Assembly (NCBI GenBank): GCA_023101885.1
Contig: JALPQD010000137.1
Location: 1,736,001-1,800,000, forward strand
From: Typhlomys cinereus
Lineage: Eukaryota > Chordata > Mammalia > Rodentia > Platacanthomyidae
Reading direction: 5' to 3'
DNA length: 64,000 nt
Under the pieces are notes generated by a model. That model made no database searches. It was not told the DNA's origin and saw only the letters and a program-made list of their open reading frames with translations. Position numbers and translations under genes: made by a program. Numbering within the stretch: the first letter of the stretch is position 1; each line of letters opens with the position of its first letter. Positions 12,361-24,300 of this stretch are shown here, in pieces.

Positions 12361-12700
12361 AATGCCCGCATCTGATAGCTAAAGGGCCGCCACACAATGT
12401 CTTTTTGTTTTGTTTTGCTTTGTTTTATTTTGTTTTGAATGGGGGGGGAGGAGTGGGGAGGAAGAGAGGGATACTGATAGGATCTCAAATTCTTTTCTAT
12501 TTCTATTTGTTCTTCTATTTGTTCTTCCTGGGCTTTCATGAAATACTGGGAAATCCCCAAGATTTCTGGCAAAACATTTCACAGCACCAGCTCTGTCCAG
12601 GAGAATATTTTTGGATGAAGTGTGACTATAGATGCAGGTCTTACCTTCAGTGAGGCTCAGAACCTAGTTGAGAAAAAGAAATCTATGTAAAAATAATACT
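12361..12700. other. T/G-rich simple sequence and unique DNA
   Basis: Positions 12400-12437 are (TTTTG)-like, followed by a G-rich run at 12441-12448. The rest is unrecognised. Frames here are low complexity. Confidence 0.5.
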
Positions 12701-12780
12701 GTGTGGTGTGTATGTTTGTATATATGTGTGTGTATGTGTGAGAGAGAAAGAGAGAAAGAGGGAAAGAGAAAGAGAGAGGG
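12701..12780. repeat. (TG)n then (GA)n simple repeat
   Basis: A degenerate TG/TATG block passes into a purine block of GAGAGAAAG units up to 12780. Frames across it encode Arg/Glu/Lys repeats only. Confidence 0.85.
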
Positions 12781-14444
12781 AATTAATTCACAGAGGGAAG
12801 AAGGTAGGACTTTTTCTGAAACTGGAACACTGGCCCCAGAGTCTGGATGGATTTCAGTTACTTCAAGACAGAAAGGTCCCTAGTCTAAAGCTAGAAAGCA
12901 GATAATAGTGTGGAGATTACTGAGCTGACTTTTGAAGAATGAGAAAAATCAACAGCCTGGCTGTCAGAGCTGTCAGAGGAGGAAATAAAAGGGATGGTGT
13001 CAGAAAAGTGAGTGCTTCTGGATGCTGTGTGTACGTGTGTGTGCGTGTGTGCACAGCGCGTGCGCTGGCAAGCCTGGGGCTGGGGTAGCAACATGGAAGA
13101 TGATCAGCACAAAGAGAGAAGGCAGAGGATAATCAGCTTTTCTCACCACTTTGTCTGGAGGGGGTCCTTGTTAATATCCAGCACACATTCAGTTATAGAA
13201 AACCCCTGGCATTAACTAAGAAAGAAAAAAAAATATTTGTACAGCACAGTTGTATTTTGTTACTGATTCACGGGGAAAAGTTTCTCATGGAGGCATGTTG
13301 GGGTGCTGCAATAGGAAAACATTTTCAACCAGTAGAAGGCAAACTTCTCTTAGAGCAACTTAGCCCCTTCATCCTTAGCCCAAGGCAGGAGGGGAGATGT
13401 AGTTCCCCCAGGGGAGGTTTGTTACGGGCTTTGTGCGTGGTGGATGCATTTCAGAGCATCAGGTCACAAGGCCCCATTAGGAAAGGTGAGGCTGTGAATT
13501 GCTTTTGCAGCCTGGAAGTGACATGTCTCTTCACCCAGTGAGTTATTTACTTTGGGGATCCAGTGTGGGGGTCTGTGAGTCATCGAACATGTCTGTGTCT
13601 TTATCTCTGAGGCCTGGAGGAGGAGATGCCACATGAAGAGAGGGAGGATGGTAGAGGGACAGACCGATGAGCAGGTTTGGTTTCTGGTAGGGTCGATGCG
13701 TCCTTGGTAGATTCTCTTCCTACAGGAGGGCTGAGAAGGAAGGAGCGCTTTATCTCTGGCATAAAAAAAAAATGTCAATCAATGCAAGCATGGCTTGTGG
13801 ACGTGAGGGTTCGCCCATTCTAAAAGAAAAATAAAAGATTTCCTTCTCTGCGACTTGACCATTCATGGGGGATGAGGAGGGAGGGCAGAGGCAGTCTATG
13901 AACATGAATTGTTGTTTTCTGGTTCAGCTATCACCATGATTGGATAAGGTATTCATGACCATCCTAGGTCTATCCAGTGGTGTGTCCAGCTTCATATAGC
14001 CACCACTAAAGGGGAAGGAGTGACAGACAATTGAGTGCAATCATTTTCCTGCTCTGTTTGGGTGTTCTAGTAAAATCAATCGATAAATAATAAATAAATC
14101 AACCCTCTTTGTCTTCAGTCCCATTTAAATAAAAATACTCACTTGCCTCCAACAAGCAGAATACATTTTCTCAGCTGACTGATGCTTCCACATTTCTTTT
14201 ATAATGTATTTTTTCCCTCTGCACGGAATTGTTCTCCAGAATGCCAAGGAGGAGATATTGGCCAAATCATGTGCTGTGATGGGCTGGTGTGGGCCTAATC
14301 AGAGAGTTCAGATAGTGAGGTGGGGAGATGGGGGTGGGGTGAGGACAGCAGACACTTGTCACACTGCGCCCCATCAGTAGATGAAAGGGTGCTTTGCAAT
14401 ACCAGCCTGCCACATCTCTTGGCCACAATCAAATTCTCTGTTTT
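12781..14444. other. Unique DNA, no gene recognised
   Basis: A short TG/GC patch sits at about 13026-13060. At 14078-14100 the AT-rich string ATCAATCGATAAATAATAAA is notable but unexplained. No coding frame has recognisable features. Confidence 0.4.
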
Positions 14445-14481
14445 TCTCTCCCTCTCATTCTCTCTCTCTCTCTCTCTCCCT

Positions 14482-14518
<37 letters not shown>
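14445..14518. repeat. (TC)n + (CA)n compound microsatellite
   Basis: A TC block (about 14445-14480) is followed by about 17 CA units (14484-14518). Apparent frames on both strands are translations of the repeat. Confidence 0.95.
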
Positions 14519-15800
14519 GACACGCACACGCGCAGGGATGTGCACACGTGTCGTACCACTTCAGATCTATCACTGACAGAACAGTTATTAAACAAAATCT
14601 CAGTCCAGGGAATTAATAATCTCAAAGATTCATTTCTTTATCAAATCTCATGGCCTGAAGGAACAGTGCTTCCGTGCTTGCAGAGCCCCAAAGTACATTA
14701 ATCACCTGAGGGGAAGGGAGGGGTTTGTGATTTTTTAATACTTGTCAAATGAGAGGAGATGGAGAGGGAGGGAGGGAGAAAGTGGAGAGAGAATGAGAGA
14801 GGCAGAAAGATTGAGAATTGATCTCAGGGAGTGTATGTAAACTCAACAAGGTCACAAACCAGCCGGCTTTCTGAAGGGTTCCTGGTCCCAGGGGTTTGGA
14901 AGAGGAGTGGGTGTAAGTTGAGGTGGGGGGGAGGGTGAAAAGGAAGGACCTGCAGGGTCATGGTTGGATCTTTAATGGGAGTGTCCAATGGCTCTTCTGC
15001 CTTTGCAATTAGTGGGTGAAGGAACCGGCTGTGGCTGTGCAGGTCAAAGGGATGGGGGAGGGGAGGAGCTGCAGCTGAGGCTCTGGACTGCTTCACCCCC
15101 TCGGTAGACAGTTGCTCTGGGAGCAAAGGCTCTGTGCTTGCACTCGTGGCAGCAGCTGTCAGCCCCTAGCAAGCAATCACACGTGAAGGATATGAAGTTT
15201 GAGCAGGAAACAGCCTCTCTTCGTTGCTCTTGACCTTATTCACTGGGACACTTGCAACCTGTCACTCTCACGAAGCAGGAGGAGAGAGAAGTCAAGAGGC
15301 TCCGGGAGAACTAAAATCAATGTGTTTTGGTGAGGAATGCCAGGTAGCCCACGCGGTGGTCATCAGCATGCCACACTTAAATTGTCCATCTGAACGAAGC
15401 CGTGATCTTCAGCACAGACACAGAGTGTCTTCATCTAGTGTCCGCACTTCTGCTCTGAACTGCTGATTATGGCGTGAACCGTGCTGCCCTGGAGCCCTGG
15501 TGACGGGGCTGCAATTACAAATCAGAGCCCCTTGCCCATATCTGCTAGTGTTACCCTCATGGTGGGCGGCTGGAGGTGGCACTTAGCTGAAGAGTCACAC
15601 AGCTTGCAAGTGTGGAGAAGTCAGTGTCCTGGGAGAACGCTTCCCAAGGGAAGACAGGAGTTTATAACCCAATGCCCCCTTCTCTGTCCTTCCAGAGAGA
15701 CTCTTGGGAAGCCTTCTTGACATTTCTCAGAAGCCAAGTGGAGCCCTCTGTGGCCAACAGCGATAGCCTTGGCAAAGCACCTTTACCTCCATTGGTCCTT
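14519..15800. other. Unique DNA, no gene recognised
   Basis: Includes a purine-rich (GGGA)-like patch at 14757-14800. I see no repeat family or coding frame with recognisable features in the remainder. Confidence 0.4.
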
Positions 15801-15815
15801 CTCCGCTCTCTTCTT
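15801..15815. repeat. Target-site duplication, left copy
   Basis: CTCCGCTCTCTTCTT, an exact 15-bp match to 16177-16191. It flanks the SINE between them. Confidence 0.93.
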
Positions 15816-15916
15816 TTTTTTTTTTTTTAATTTTTTTATTTATTTATTTTTTTATTATTATTATTTATTCAACTGTGAGCATGTGCATGTGTATGTGCGC
15901 GCGCGTGCGCGCGCGC

Positions 15917-15963
<47 letters not shown>

Positions 15964-16176
15964 TGTGCATGTGTAGAACCACGGACGAATTTGCGAACCA
16001 CCATGGACGCCTCCACCTCCTTCTGCCCCGGGATTCACTGGCTCCGCCCTACCAGGACCAGAAACGCAGGCCGCCCCCGCTTCCGCCTGGCGTCTATACG
16101 TGGGATCTGGGATCCGAACTCAGGACCCTCCGCCTGCAAGGCGGAGGCTTAACCCCTGAGCCACCTCTCCAGCCCC
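15816..16176 (-). mobile_element. Young tRNA-derived SINE, full length
   Basis: Read on the minus strand it starts GGGGCTGGAGAGGTGGCTC with an RNA polymerase III A box, then a B box (GAGTTCGGATCC). A body of about 140 nt follows (including TGGTCCTGGTAGGGCGG and the GAGGCGTCCATGGTGG block). It ends in a long CA/CG alternating tract, GTTGAATAAATAA and a T-interrupted poly(A). The 15-bp duplication is perfect, and the copy at 31016-31314 is very similar over the head and body, so both are recent. I do not recognise it as B1 or B2; it is an ID-headed family, perhaps lineage-specific. Confidence 0.85.
15879..15962. repeat. Alternating purine-pyrimidine tract (GC/GT)n
   Basis: Eighty-four nucleotides alternate purine and pyrimidine without a break, made of GTGCAT, then GCGCGC, then (GT)n. 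It lies in the variable tail region of the SINE. Such tracts favour left-handed Z-DNA under negative supercoiling. Confidence 0.9.
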
Positions 16177-16191
16177 CTCCGCTCTCTTCTT
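16177..16191. repeat. Target-site duplication, right copy
   Basis: Exact copy of 15801-15815, immediately next to the 5' end of the minus-strand SINE. Confidence 0.93.
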
Positions 16192-17591
16192 CCAGCTTCT
16201 ATGATCATCTCTAGAATAAACCACTTTCAGCCACATCTTTGCTTTGGGCGCCACTTTTAAGGGAAAGGGATTTGCTGGAGATGGTGAATCCTTTACCAAT
16301 GCTTCTGTTCTTTCACCCACCACCCAGCCTGCCAGTGGGGATTGTGATCTAGTCCCCCTGCGTGGGAAGCAGGAAGAAGTTAGCCTTGGGGATAACACAG
16401 AAGCTGCCAACAACCAGGGGCATCCAAGATGCCACCTCAAGTATCATGGAAGACGTGCCAAGTGAGGGGAGTTCTGTGAACCCTCCAGGGTTCAGGTTGA
16501 TTTCCGAAGGGGAAATTTATACATTCAGCCATGAATTCATCAAGTACATATGGAAAACGTTGCTTTGTTCATCTTTATCGGATCCTCTAAATCTTTATTT
16601 TTACCTTTCTTTTATGTGTTTTAGGATGTGTGTGTGTAATCAGAAAACAGACATGGAAATGATTTATCAATCTTACTACTCATGGGATCATTGAATAAAG
16701 AGCTGTTGGATATCACTGTAACAGTGCTGGTTTCTGATACTGACTTGGTCAGAGCTCAGCCTTGTCACGGACAAGCTAGACATTATTTGGCAACCTAGTC
16801 TTATTGTGTAAGCTCACTTCTTAGACAGGAAGGGTTATTGCAATAAATTAGATAAAAACTCTAAAACATGAACATGGTGTTTGGCACATGACAAACAGTC
16901 TACTGGTACTGTAGTTTGTTCTGCTTGTGTCCAGTCACTTTATTAAGCTTTCTTTCTGGTTGTAAGAGTTTGGAAGCTGATTCATTGGAACTTTCTTGGT
17001 AAAAGATAATTTCCTGGAAAATCACGAGAAGCCCAATGTTTCTTCAGTATCTCTTTGTGTTGCTTCATTTCATGCTGTGAAACAGCAGCCATGATGGTGG
17101 GTCACCTCGCTTCTGCCATCCACAGACATGTTTCCACTGTTCACAAGGATGCTTACTCGTAAAGGGACATCACACTAAAGAAGATTATTTTTCTTCCATA
17201 TTTGAAACAAAAAGCCAATTTCATTGCCTAAGGGAGAAGTCTTACACTGCCAAGTTACAGACTCTAGTGAGCAAAGGGGCTTGCTGATCTTATGTTGGAA
17301 TTAGGGTCAGTCATTGCTGCATTGGGATTAGGTGGGTTTGTAGGGGAAGCTATTGGTTGGCATCAAATATAAAAGTATGTTTTGAGGGATAAAGTTTTGT
17401 TGATTGGCAAAGTTTCAGAGCTGCCATTGAAGTGACTCTACTACTAATTGGTTAACTCTCAAAAATATGGGACTGTTACTGATTTGTTGGCCCTCAGAGT
17501 GGTTCCATAAAGTGAGTGGCCATAGATCAGTTAGACTGGAGCAATTCATCATTGACTGACCATACAGCAGACAGAAGATTCTGTCTGGAAA

Positions 17592-17593
<2 letters not shown>
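16192..17593. other. Unique DNA with possible MIR tail
   Basis: Around 16820-16912 there is a weak MIR-like 3' end (AAACATGAACATGGTG then TTTGGCACATGACAAA). The remainder is unrecognised and has no gene. Confidence 0.35.

Positions 17594-17646
<53 letters not shown>
17594..17646. repeat. (CA)n microsatellite
   Basis: About 26 uninterrupted CA units, directly followed by a SINE head. Confidence 0.97.
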
Positions 17647-17648
<2 letters not shown>

Positions 17649-17649
<1 letters not shown>

Positions 17650-17910
17650 GGCTGGAGAGATGGTTCAGGGTTAAGACTTTGTCTCAAAAACAGAAGGTCA
17701 TGAGTTCGGATCCCAGGTCCCACGTAAAATCTTCGGGGACCTGCACTTCCGCTTAGTGGGCGGAACTTGTGAAATCTCAGAGTAAAGCAAGGAGGTAGAA
17801 ACAATCCAGAATGATTCCTGAGGTCACCCTCGGCCCTCTACAAGGACACACGGTGCTCACACACATACACACACACACATACACACACACACACACACTA
17901 AATTAAACAT
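17649..17910 (+). repeat. Older tRNA-headed SINE with CA tail
   Basis: The head reads CGGCTGGAGAGATGGTTCAG with a B box (GAGTTCGGATCCC). The body shares the landmark order of the young family (ACCTGCACTTCCGC, GGGCGGAACTTGTGAA) but is much more diverged. The tail is CA-rich and ends in AAATTAAA. It is a related, older subfamily. Confidence 0.7.
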
Positions 17911-20325
17911 ACACTTGATGTTGTCAAGGAAAATTTTTATCTCTAGAGATGCACAGATAAATGCTAATAAGATGGCACATGTGGTCCCAGGAAGTGGGTA
18001 TAAAAGTCTAGGAATCTGAAGAAAAGCACTATGTAAAGGACATAGGTAAAATCAGAACAGGGTTGATCTGTCTTCAGGGATGCACAATCAGTACTGGTCA
18101 AACAACAGAAAGAAAAGGCAGGTGTTGGTGATATCTCTAAAAAGATGAGCAAACTGAGAAGAAAAGTTTCTAGCAGGCAGAAAGCTATTGGCCAGATTTC
18201 AGGGCAGCCAGGATTGTGGACAGCAAGAGTTGATGAATATCAAAAAGGGAAGGTTCAAGTTTCCTGTGGTTTGGGATACTGGTCAGTTTGTCTGGATTTA
18301 AGGCCACAAGGTAAACATTTACTTCGTAAGTTAAATGGGGTCACAGCATGATTGTGAGATTCCAGGAATGATTTACTAGAGCCAAGGTACAAGAACCAAG
18401 CATATAGTAACAAGAGTGGCATAATACAGATTTTCACGAGTGTTAAAACCAGAATTCCCCGTGCAAGGATGGACCTCTTGCCGTCACAGATGGTTCTCCC
18501 TATGGCAGCAGGAAGCAGGATGCACACGTGTTTAAATGAAGAACTCTCAATGAAGGAATTACCTACATAGGTGAGCTAAGAGTTAAGGGGCACTTAAAGG
18601 ATGGGCAGGTACCTGGCAACTAGAGTGAGGCACACAGGGTTGAAGAGGCAAGGGGAAGACATGGTGAGAAAAGCAGCAGAGTGGAGCCTAAGAAGAGGCT
18701 GATGGGTGCTCTTAGCTACAGAGACACAATGGCTCCACAAGGCAGTATAATGCTGAGAGGAAAAGAAGGACAGATGACCTGACCTCTCTAGTTTCCAGCC
18801 TGGACCTTCCATTAGCACAGCCAGTTGGAAAAACAGCCCAGATGGTTCAGTCTGCTAGGGGGTGGGAGCCCTGGGCAGGACGGGTGTTGAGTCCTGGTGA
18901 ATGAGTGAGGGAGGTGGGTGAGGAAATGATTACTGTGCGTCCAAGTCAGGAAGGGGAGTCCAGCGATGTCCATCAGGAGTGCTGCTGATGTGCTTTGGAG
19001 ATTAATATGTGGGTGGACTCCTAAGGAAAAAAGCATCACCTCTTGGTATATATGGCTGTGGGAGCCCAGCCTTCTTCCTGAAGCTTCTGTGACAAGGAGA
19101 AATGGTGGGGAGTTGAAGTCATAATGGAATCTCCATGTTTTTGCCACTGGATCAAATTACAATGCTCACAGGAGGCAGGCGAATGAGTGAACTGGTGTGT
19201 TTTGCAGTGTAGACACGATACCGAGGCAGAGATTCACAGCTTCTGTGAATCCACTAGAGCCTCATTAAGAGACATAGCCAATGCGGGAGTTTGTCCCGTA
19301 TGCATAACCAGCCGGAGTCTCTGCCTCTGACCACAGCCAGGGTTTTGTGAGTTAATGGTGTGTGACGCAGAAAAGGAGCTGTGAAGGGAGCAAATCTCTC
19401 TTTAAAGTGAACATTTTATAGAAATCCCATTTTCTCTGGGGCTCAAAGCCAGACCGACTTAGTGGATTAAGCTCTGAGGTTTCAGCCTTGGGATGGATTT
19501 CAGGTCAACGCCAGCCTACAAATCTATGTGGGGGATGGGGTGAGGGGACCCACCATGGAACTCGCTGGTGACTTCTGGCATATTCCCTCAAGTCTCCCAA
19601 GGCTACAACACAGAAGCATGTTGAATTGACTTGGAAGGTGGCTAGGAATGCAGCAGGGGACTGTGCTATCAAAACAATGCCGGTTTCTTCTACTCTGTCT
19701 GTGAGGTTTTAAACCTGGGGCACTTGCCCAGTATCTACTCACAGAAGGGGAGCCTTATTTGCTTTGAGCCCATCCAATGTGTGTTTCTGTCAGTTGAGAC
19801 AAATTTCATAATTACTTCTGTCACCTAAGGATGATTTTTTTTCCCTCCAAGTCACGTCACGTGAAGCAAGAAGCAGGTGCTTTTTGCCTTAGCCACACCA
19901 ACCTTGAGCCCCTGCAGCCTCTAACATGGCCAGCTGCTGCAGCCCGTATGCACGTGAATCTTGCCTTTCCGAGTGACAGTGTCCCCAGGTGCCTTGCACT
20001 CAGTGGGATTCGAGTGAAGACTGTACAGTGGGCCTGGCATAATTAAAATGGCATCTTGGCATGTGGTGACATGTGCCATCATTCTACTTGCTTCTCAGGC
20101 TCAGAGGCTATTTCTGGGTCTGATGAAGAAACAATAGTATTGGGAGCTATAATCATCTTATTCCTAGCTTAAGAGAACAGTTGATCAGTCTCTTTAACAG
20201 AGCCTCAGTTTTCTGTTCAGGGAATACACATCACCCCTAACCTCAGATTAGATATTGACAATAGAGAAAGTCTCCAAATTGGTTTAATCTGACTGGTCAG
20301 GGCCAGTACTGAGATTGCAGCAGAC
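17911..20325. other. Unique DNA, no gene recognised
   Basis: A weak ID-head-like stretch (ACTTAGTGGATTAAGC) appears near 19458. Otherwise no repeat or gene is recognised; open frames are short and featureless. Confidence 0.4.
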
Positions 20326-20600
20326 TTTTTGGGGGGTTTAGGCATGTGGGGTGTGCATGAGTATAGGTTTATGTACAAAAGGCACTTGAATGTGTACGTC
20401 TGTGGAGACCCAAGGGAATCATCTTGAAATGTTCTATCTCCATATTGCTTTGCTCTGGGGCTCCCAGGCTCCAGGGCCTGAAGTGCAGGCTACTGTCATT
20501 TCCACGTGGCATTTTTATGTGTGGTCTGGGAATCTGAACTCACGTCTTTCTGTTTGTGAAACAGAGTCTTATTAACCCCTTAAGCCATCTCTTTAGTCCT
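20326..20600 (-). repeat. Older tRNA-headed SINE, antisense
   Basis: The right end is the antisense head (CTTAAGCCATCTCTTTAG; B box in GGGAATCTGAACTCACG). The left end is TG-rich, and the body contains GGAGACCCAAGGG and CTCCAGGGCC. It matches the older relatives at 27379 and 39598 in order of landmarks. Confidence 0.6.
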
Positions 20601-21085
20601 TATGGTAGTATTTTAAAGTTGCTACCTTTGTAAACATTTGTAATTAAAACATTTGACATTTATGACTTCTGCCCCCCCCCTTCCAGCCAGCAGCTCTGTG
20701 AATATAGCCTGCATGGTAGCTGTTGACTAGAAAAACTGAAGTCTGACTGTTTTCTGTGCTTTACTTCAGCTGTGTCTGAGCCTGAATAAAATATCTCAGA
20801 TTCGACTCCATGAGTGGCGAGTGCTGGTGAGAAATGTTTGATACTCTTTCACTACTTGGACAAAGCAGGGTGACTTTCCAACAAGGCCTGGATTGCTATG
20901 TCTCAGAAAATAGAATTATTACCACAATGTGTGCTACTTATTCCATTGACAAATGTTTAGTGAGTGCTGTGTTGGATTTGAAGTAGAAAGACCTGCTGGA
21001 AGGCTATTGCACTAGTCTCATGAATCAGTAACAGCAGCTTAGGCTAAGACCGTGGTCAAGAGACCAGTCAAGATAGTCTGCATTT
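20601..21085. other. Unique DNA, no gene recognised
   Basis: A run of nine C lies at about 20672. A weak MIR/L2-like 'aaatgtttagtgagtgctgtgt' occurs near 20950. Nothing else. Confidence 0.4.
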
Positions 21086-21101
21086 AAGATATGCTCTGGC
21101 A
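21086..21101. repeat. Target-site duplication, left copy
   Basis: AAGATATGCTCTGGCA, a perfect 16-bp match to 21300-21315. Confidence 0.93.
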
Positions 21102-21299
21102 TGGGGGCGGCCTGCGCTTCTGGTCCTGGTAGGGCGGAACCTGTGAATCCCAGGGCAGAAGGAGGTGGAGGCGTCCATGGTGGTTCACGAATTTGTCCGT
21201 GGTTCTACACATACACAGACACACACATACACACACACACACAGACACACGCGCGCGTGCACATACACACAGTTGAATAAATAATAATAATAATAATAA
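21102..21299 (+). mobile_element. Young tRNA-derived SINE, 5'-truncated
   Basis: The copy begins inside the body (TGGGGGCGGCCTGCGCTTC). It continues through TGGTCCTGGTAGGGCGG, the GTCCATGGTGGTTCACG block, a CA/CG tail and GTTGAATAAATAATAATAA. The tRNA head and both promoter boxes are absent. The exact 16-bp duplication at both ends shows that it inserted in this truncated form, rather than being cut later. Confidence 0.88.
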
Positions 21300-21315
21300 A
21301 AGATATGCTCTGGCA
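21300..21315. repeat. Target-site duplication, right copy
   Basis: Exact copy of 21086-21101, following the A-rich SINE tail. Confidence 0.93.
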
Positions 21316-24300
21316 GTAGAACCAATCAGATGAGCTCCATGCCAGAGTCTGAACTTGACTTTCAGAATGTAGTAGTAAGCAATACAAATAAAATATCCAT
21401 TCTTTTGCTCATGGAGATTATATTGCAATAAACAAGGCAGTAAAATAACTACAAGAATTTAAAAACATACATTTTTTAAAGAAATCACCAGGAAAGAGAG
21501 AAGGTAGCACCGCTGAGAAAAATTAGGTGGGAGTAAACAGGTGCCTAATTAGGGGCTGTCCTCCTGGGTGCCTCCCATAGCGTGAGATTGGAAAGCTGAA
21601 AAGACGCCAGCCAGCAGGTAAAGAGCACAGCAAGCACATGCTAGGCCCACGGAAGAGCACACAAGTTGTGAAGCAGTTTGGCACATCTCAGGAACGGTCA
21701 GACAACAAGGCAAGGGAATGGTCAGGGTAGAATCGCCATGACCATGTGGAGCTGAATATAGTGCTAGGTTTTATCCCCAAAGGAATTAAAGGCCAGTGGA
21801 AAGTTGGGTTTAGGTTATGAGATGAGATATGACTTTTATTTGGCTAGTTTGTTAAGAATAGCCAGCAGTACGCTACAGATGAAGCTAAGAGACCATCTGT
21901 AAAATTTCTGTGAGGAATTCAAGTCAGGAAGGACGGTGGTTTAGACAGAGTGATGGCAGGGAAGACACATACAATAGAAAGTATTCGTGAATGTTAGCTG
22001 CCAGAACTCAGTGGTTCATTAGACGTTGGTTGATGGCTGGGGAACGTTGCTATTTAATAAAATAAAAGCTGAGGCAGATCAGCGGCTACAGTAGATCTTT
22101 CTTTCAGTCTGCTCCTTTATTTTCTAGCATCACATGTAAGGGCGGGAACATTCAGCAAAGCCCTGAACAAGAGTAGAGAGATCTGCATCTCCACCCAGGT
22201 GCTGGTGGACCTCAACTAACTCAACGTGCTTCCATTTGCTCATTGTGGCTTTGGATTGCAGCAGACCAACTGTGTTCCTTTGTGATGCATGGTGGTAGGA
22301 TTTCTTCTCACTTTCCATACCACCTCTAGAACACATAATCTGACAGATTCTTACACCTGATATCCATGTCTATTTGATGATGGCATGTGGATGACTCTTT
22401 GATCTCCAAAGTAATAATAGCTGTGGCTCCACTGAAGAAGTGCTGAAAGAATCATTAAAAGCACAGAAAGAATTTGATGGATTCTTATGGTTTTGCTAGA
22501 CACCTAAAACTGCAACTATTTATTATGGACATGATGTAGACATAGTTATCACATACTTAATTTATTAGTTCATTTGCACAAGACAAAGCTTACAATATAT
22601 TTTGCATTTGTAGAGTAAATATACATATCCTCTGTCCCTGGAATACCTTAGACAAAGTGCATCTTGCAAAGGCACTTTGAAAAGTTGAGAATGCTATGTA
22701 AATGCAAGATGCTATTAATACTGACCTGTCAACTAATTCGATGCTGAGGTAAAGAGAACTTCTCTCCTCTGGTAGGGTATTAAAATTCCAAAAGGCCTTT
22801 AGACTTGGTATCTTTCTACTTTGACAGCACAGGGTTATGTTTGGACATAGTGCATTATACATGTGTGCTTTAGTGCTGACCTTATCCCAGCTTCAGATGA
22901 AGGGACAGCTCTATGCAGGCGACTGGTTCTGGTTACTGACTCATTCGAGGCACTGACCCAAAGGTACTAATCCATAGATTGATTAATGACTTGGCAAGTC
23001 TGCCTGCCAATGTGTTGACCTTCTAGGACTGTGGAATTCCTTCTTTTGGGAATTTGGATTGGAGCATTCTAAAGAAATAAAGAAGGAGTTAGCAGATGGA
23101 ATTGTAATAGCATTTAGAGAAAAGCTATCAAGCCAAGTTGGGAGCACATAAACCCAAGTTATAGGATAGTAGAAGTTTTGAGTGAATAGAAGCAATTTGA
23201 TAAGGATTCCTCCCCCACCACTGTCTTTCAAAATTACTGTCATTAAAGATCCCAGCTGCCTACTAGTTATCAGCTCCAGTGAGTTCTCAGTTCTTGCTTC
23301 CTTGTCTTTGCTTCCTTGGATACTTTTATGTTCACTTTTCAGAATTCTCTCTTCCCTCTTTCTACCTTTGTTCTTGTTTCCTTGCAGATCTCATCCATTT
23401 CCATGTGAGTGGATGTGGGGAGGTAACTTGAGCTATAGTCTGAGGATGAACCAAGACCATATTTTCCTAATTCTTTCAATTGTTGGAACCTGCACCAACA
23501 TTGGTCTCCCATCATTCCTTCTTAACCACAGAGACATCAACTTGCCCATTGTCACTTCACCTGAGTCTTGTGATGATGGCACTTCCTTTTCTACTTTAAT
23601 TCATGCATGATCTTTGACTTCTCCTCTTCATCACCTTATAACATGCCCTTGCTCTTTACAATCTATCTTTGGTCACTTCTTTGTATTATATTGTGATCCA
23701 CTGAACAAGACTCCCAGTCACTTCCATTCCAGCATCTAACTGAGTCAACTATTAACCTACAATTTCAAGCCTGTGGACTATTTTTTCCTCTACCAAATAC
23801 ATACCTTTTTGCATTTAGTGCATTCTAGAAGCCTGCTTTATTAACACATCCTTGCAATCTGCATTTCTCTAATAAAACTTTTAATGTGAACAAGTTTTAT
23901 TTGAGCAGGGGAAATTGTCATTTGTAGTGAAGGAAAACAGAGCTTTGTGAAGATTGTGCTATCTTGAGCATGTCAGATGGCTAAGAAATAAATAGGTCTA
24001 AGGAAAAAAGAACATATCCTTAGCTAAAAGAAGAAAAGTTTGGTAATGAAGGGGAAAGAAATCTCGAAGGGGTGGGGTGGGAACAGAAAGCAAGAATGTT
24101 CTTTAGAAAGTAGCTTGATCGAGATGAGGCCATTAGTATAATATGGAGCCCAGCCTGACACTTACCCTTTCTTGGGAGGCCTTAATTGGGCCTGCGAGCA
24201 TTCTCAAAAATGGTAAGATGTCAACACTAATGAAAATAGAACTATTTATCCTGGAAAGTTCTACATCAGATTTTTTTTAATGTTCTTGCCACGGTTCACA

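Noticed and set aside
15769..16152. 127-codon frame
   Set aside because: It runs through a SINE and its GT/GC tail; the protein is Cys/Val repeat plus SINE translation.
17415..17804. 129-codon minus-strand frame
   Set aside because: It crosses a (CA)n microsatellite and a SINE head.
23182..23610. 142-codon plus-strand frame as a membrane protein
   Set aside because: Hydrophobic and Ser/Leu-rich from pyrimidine-rich DNA. No start context, no domain and no splice structure supports a gene.
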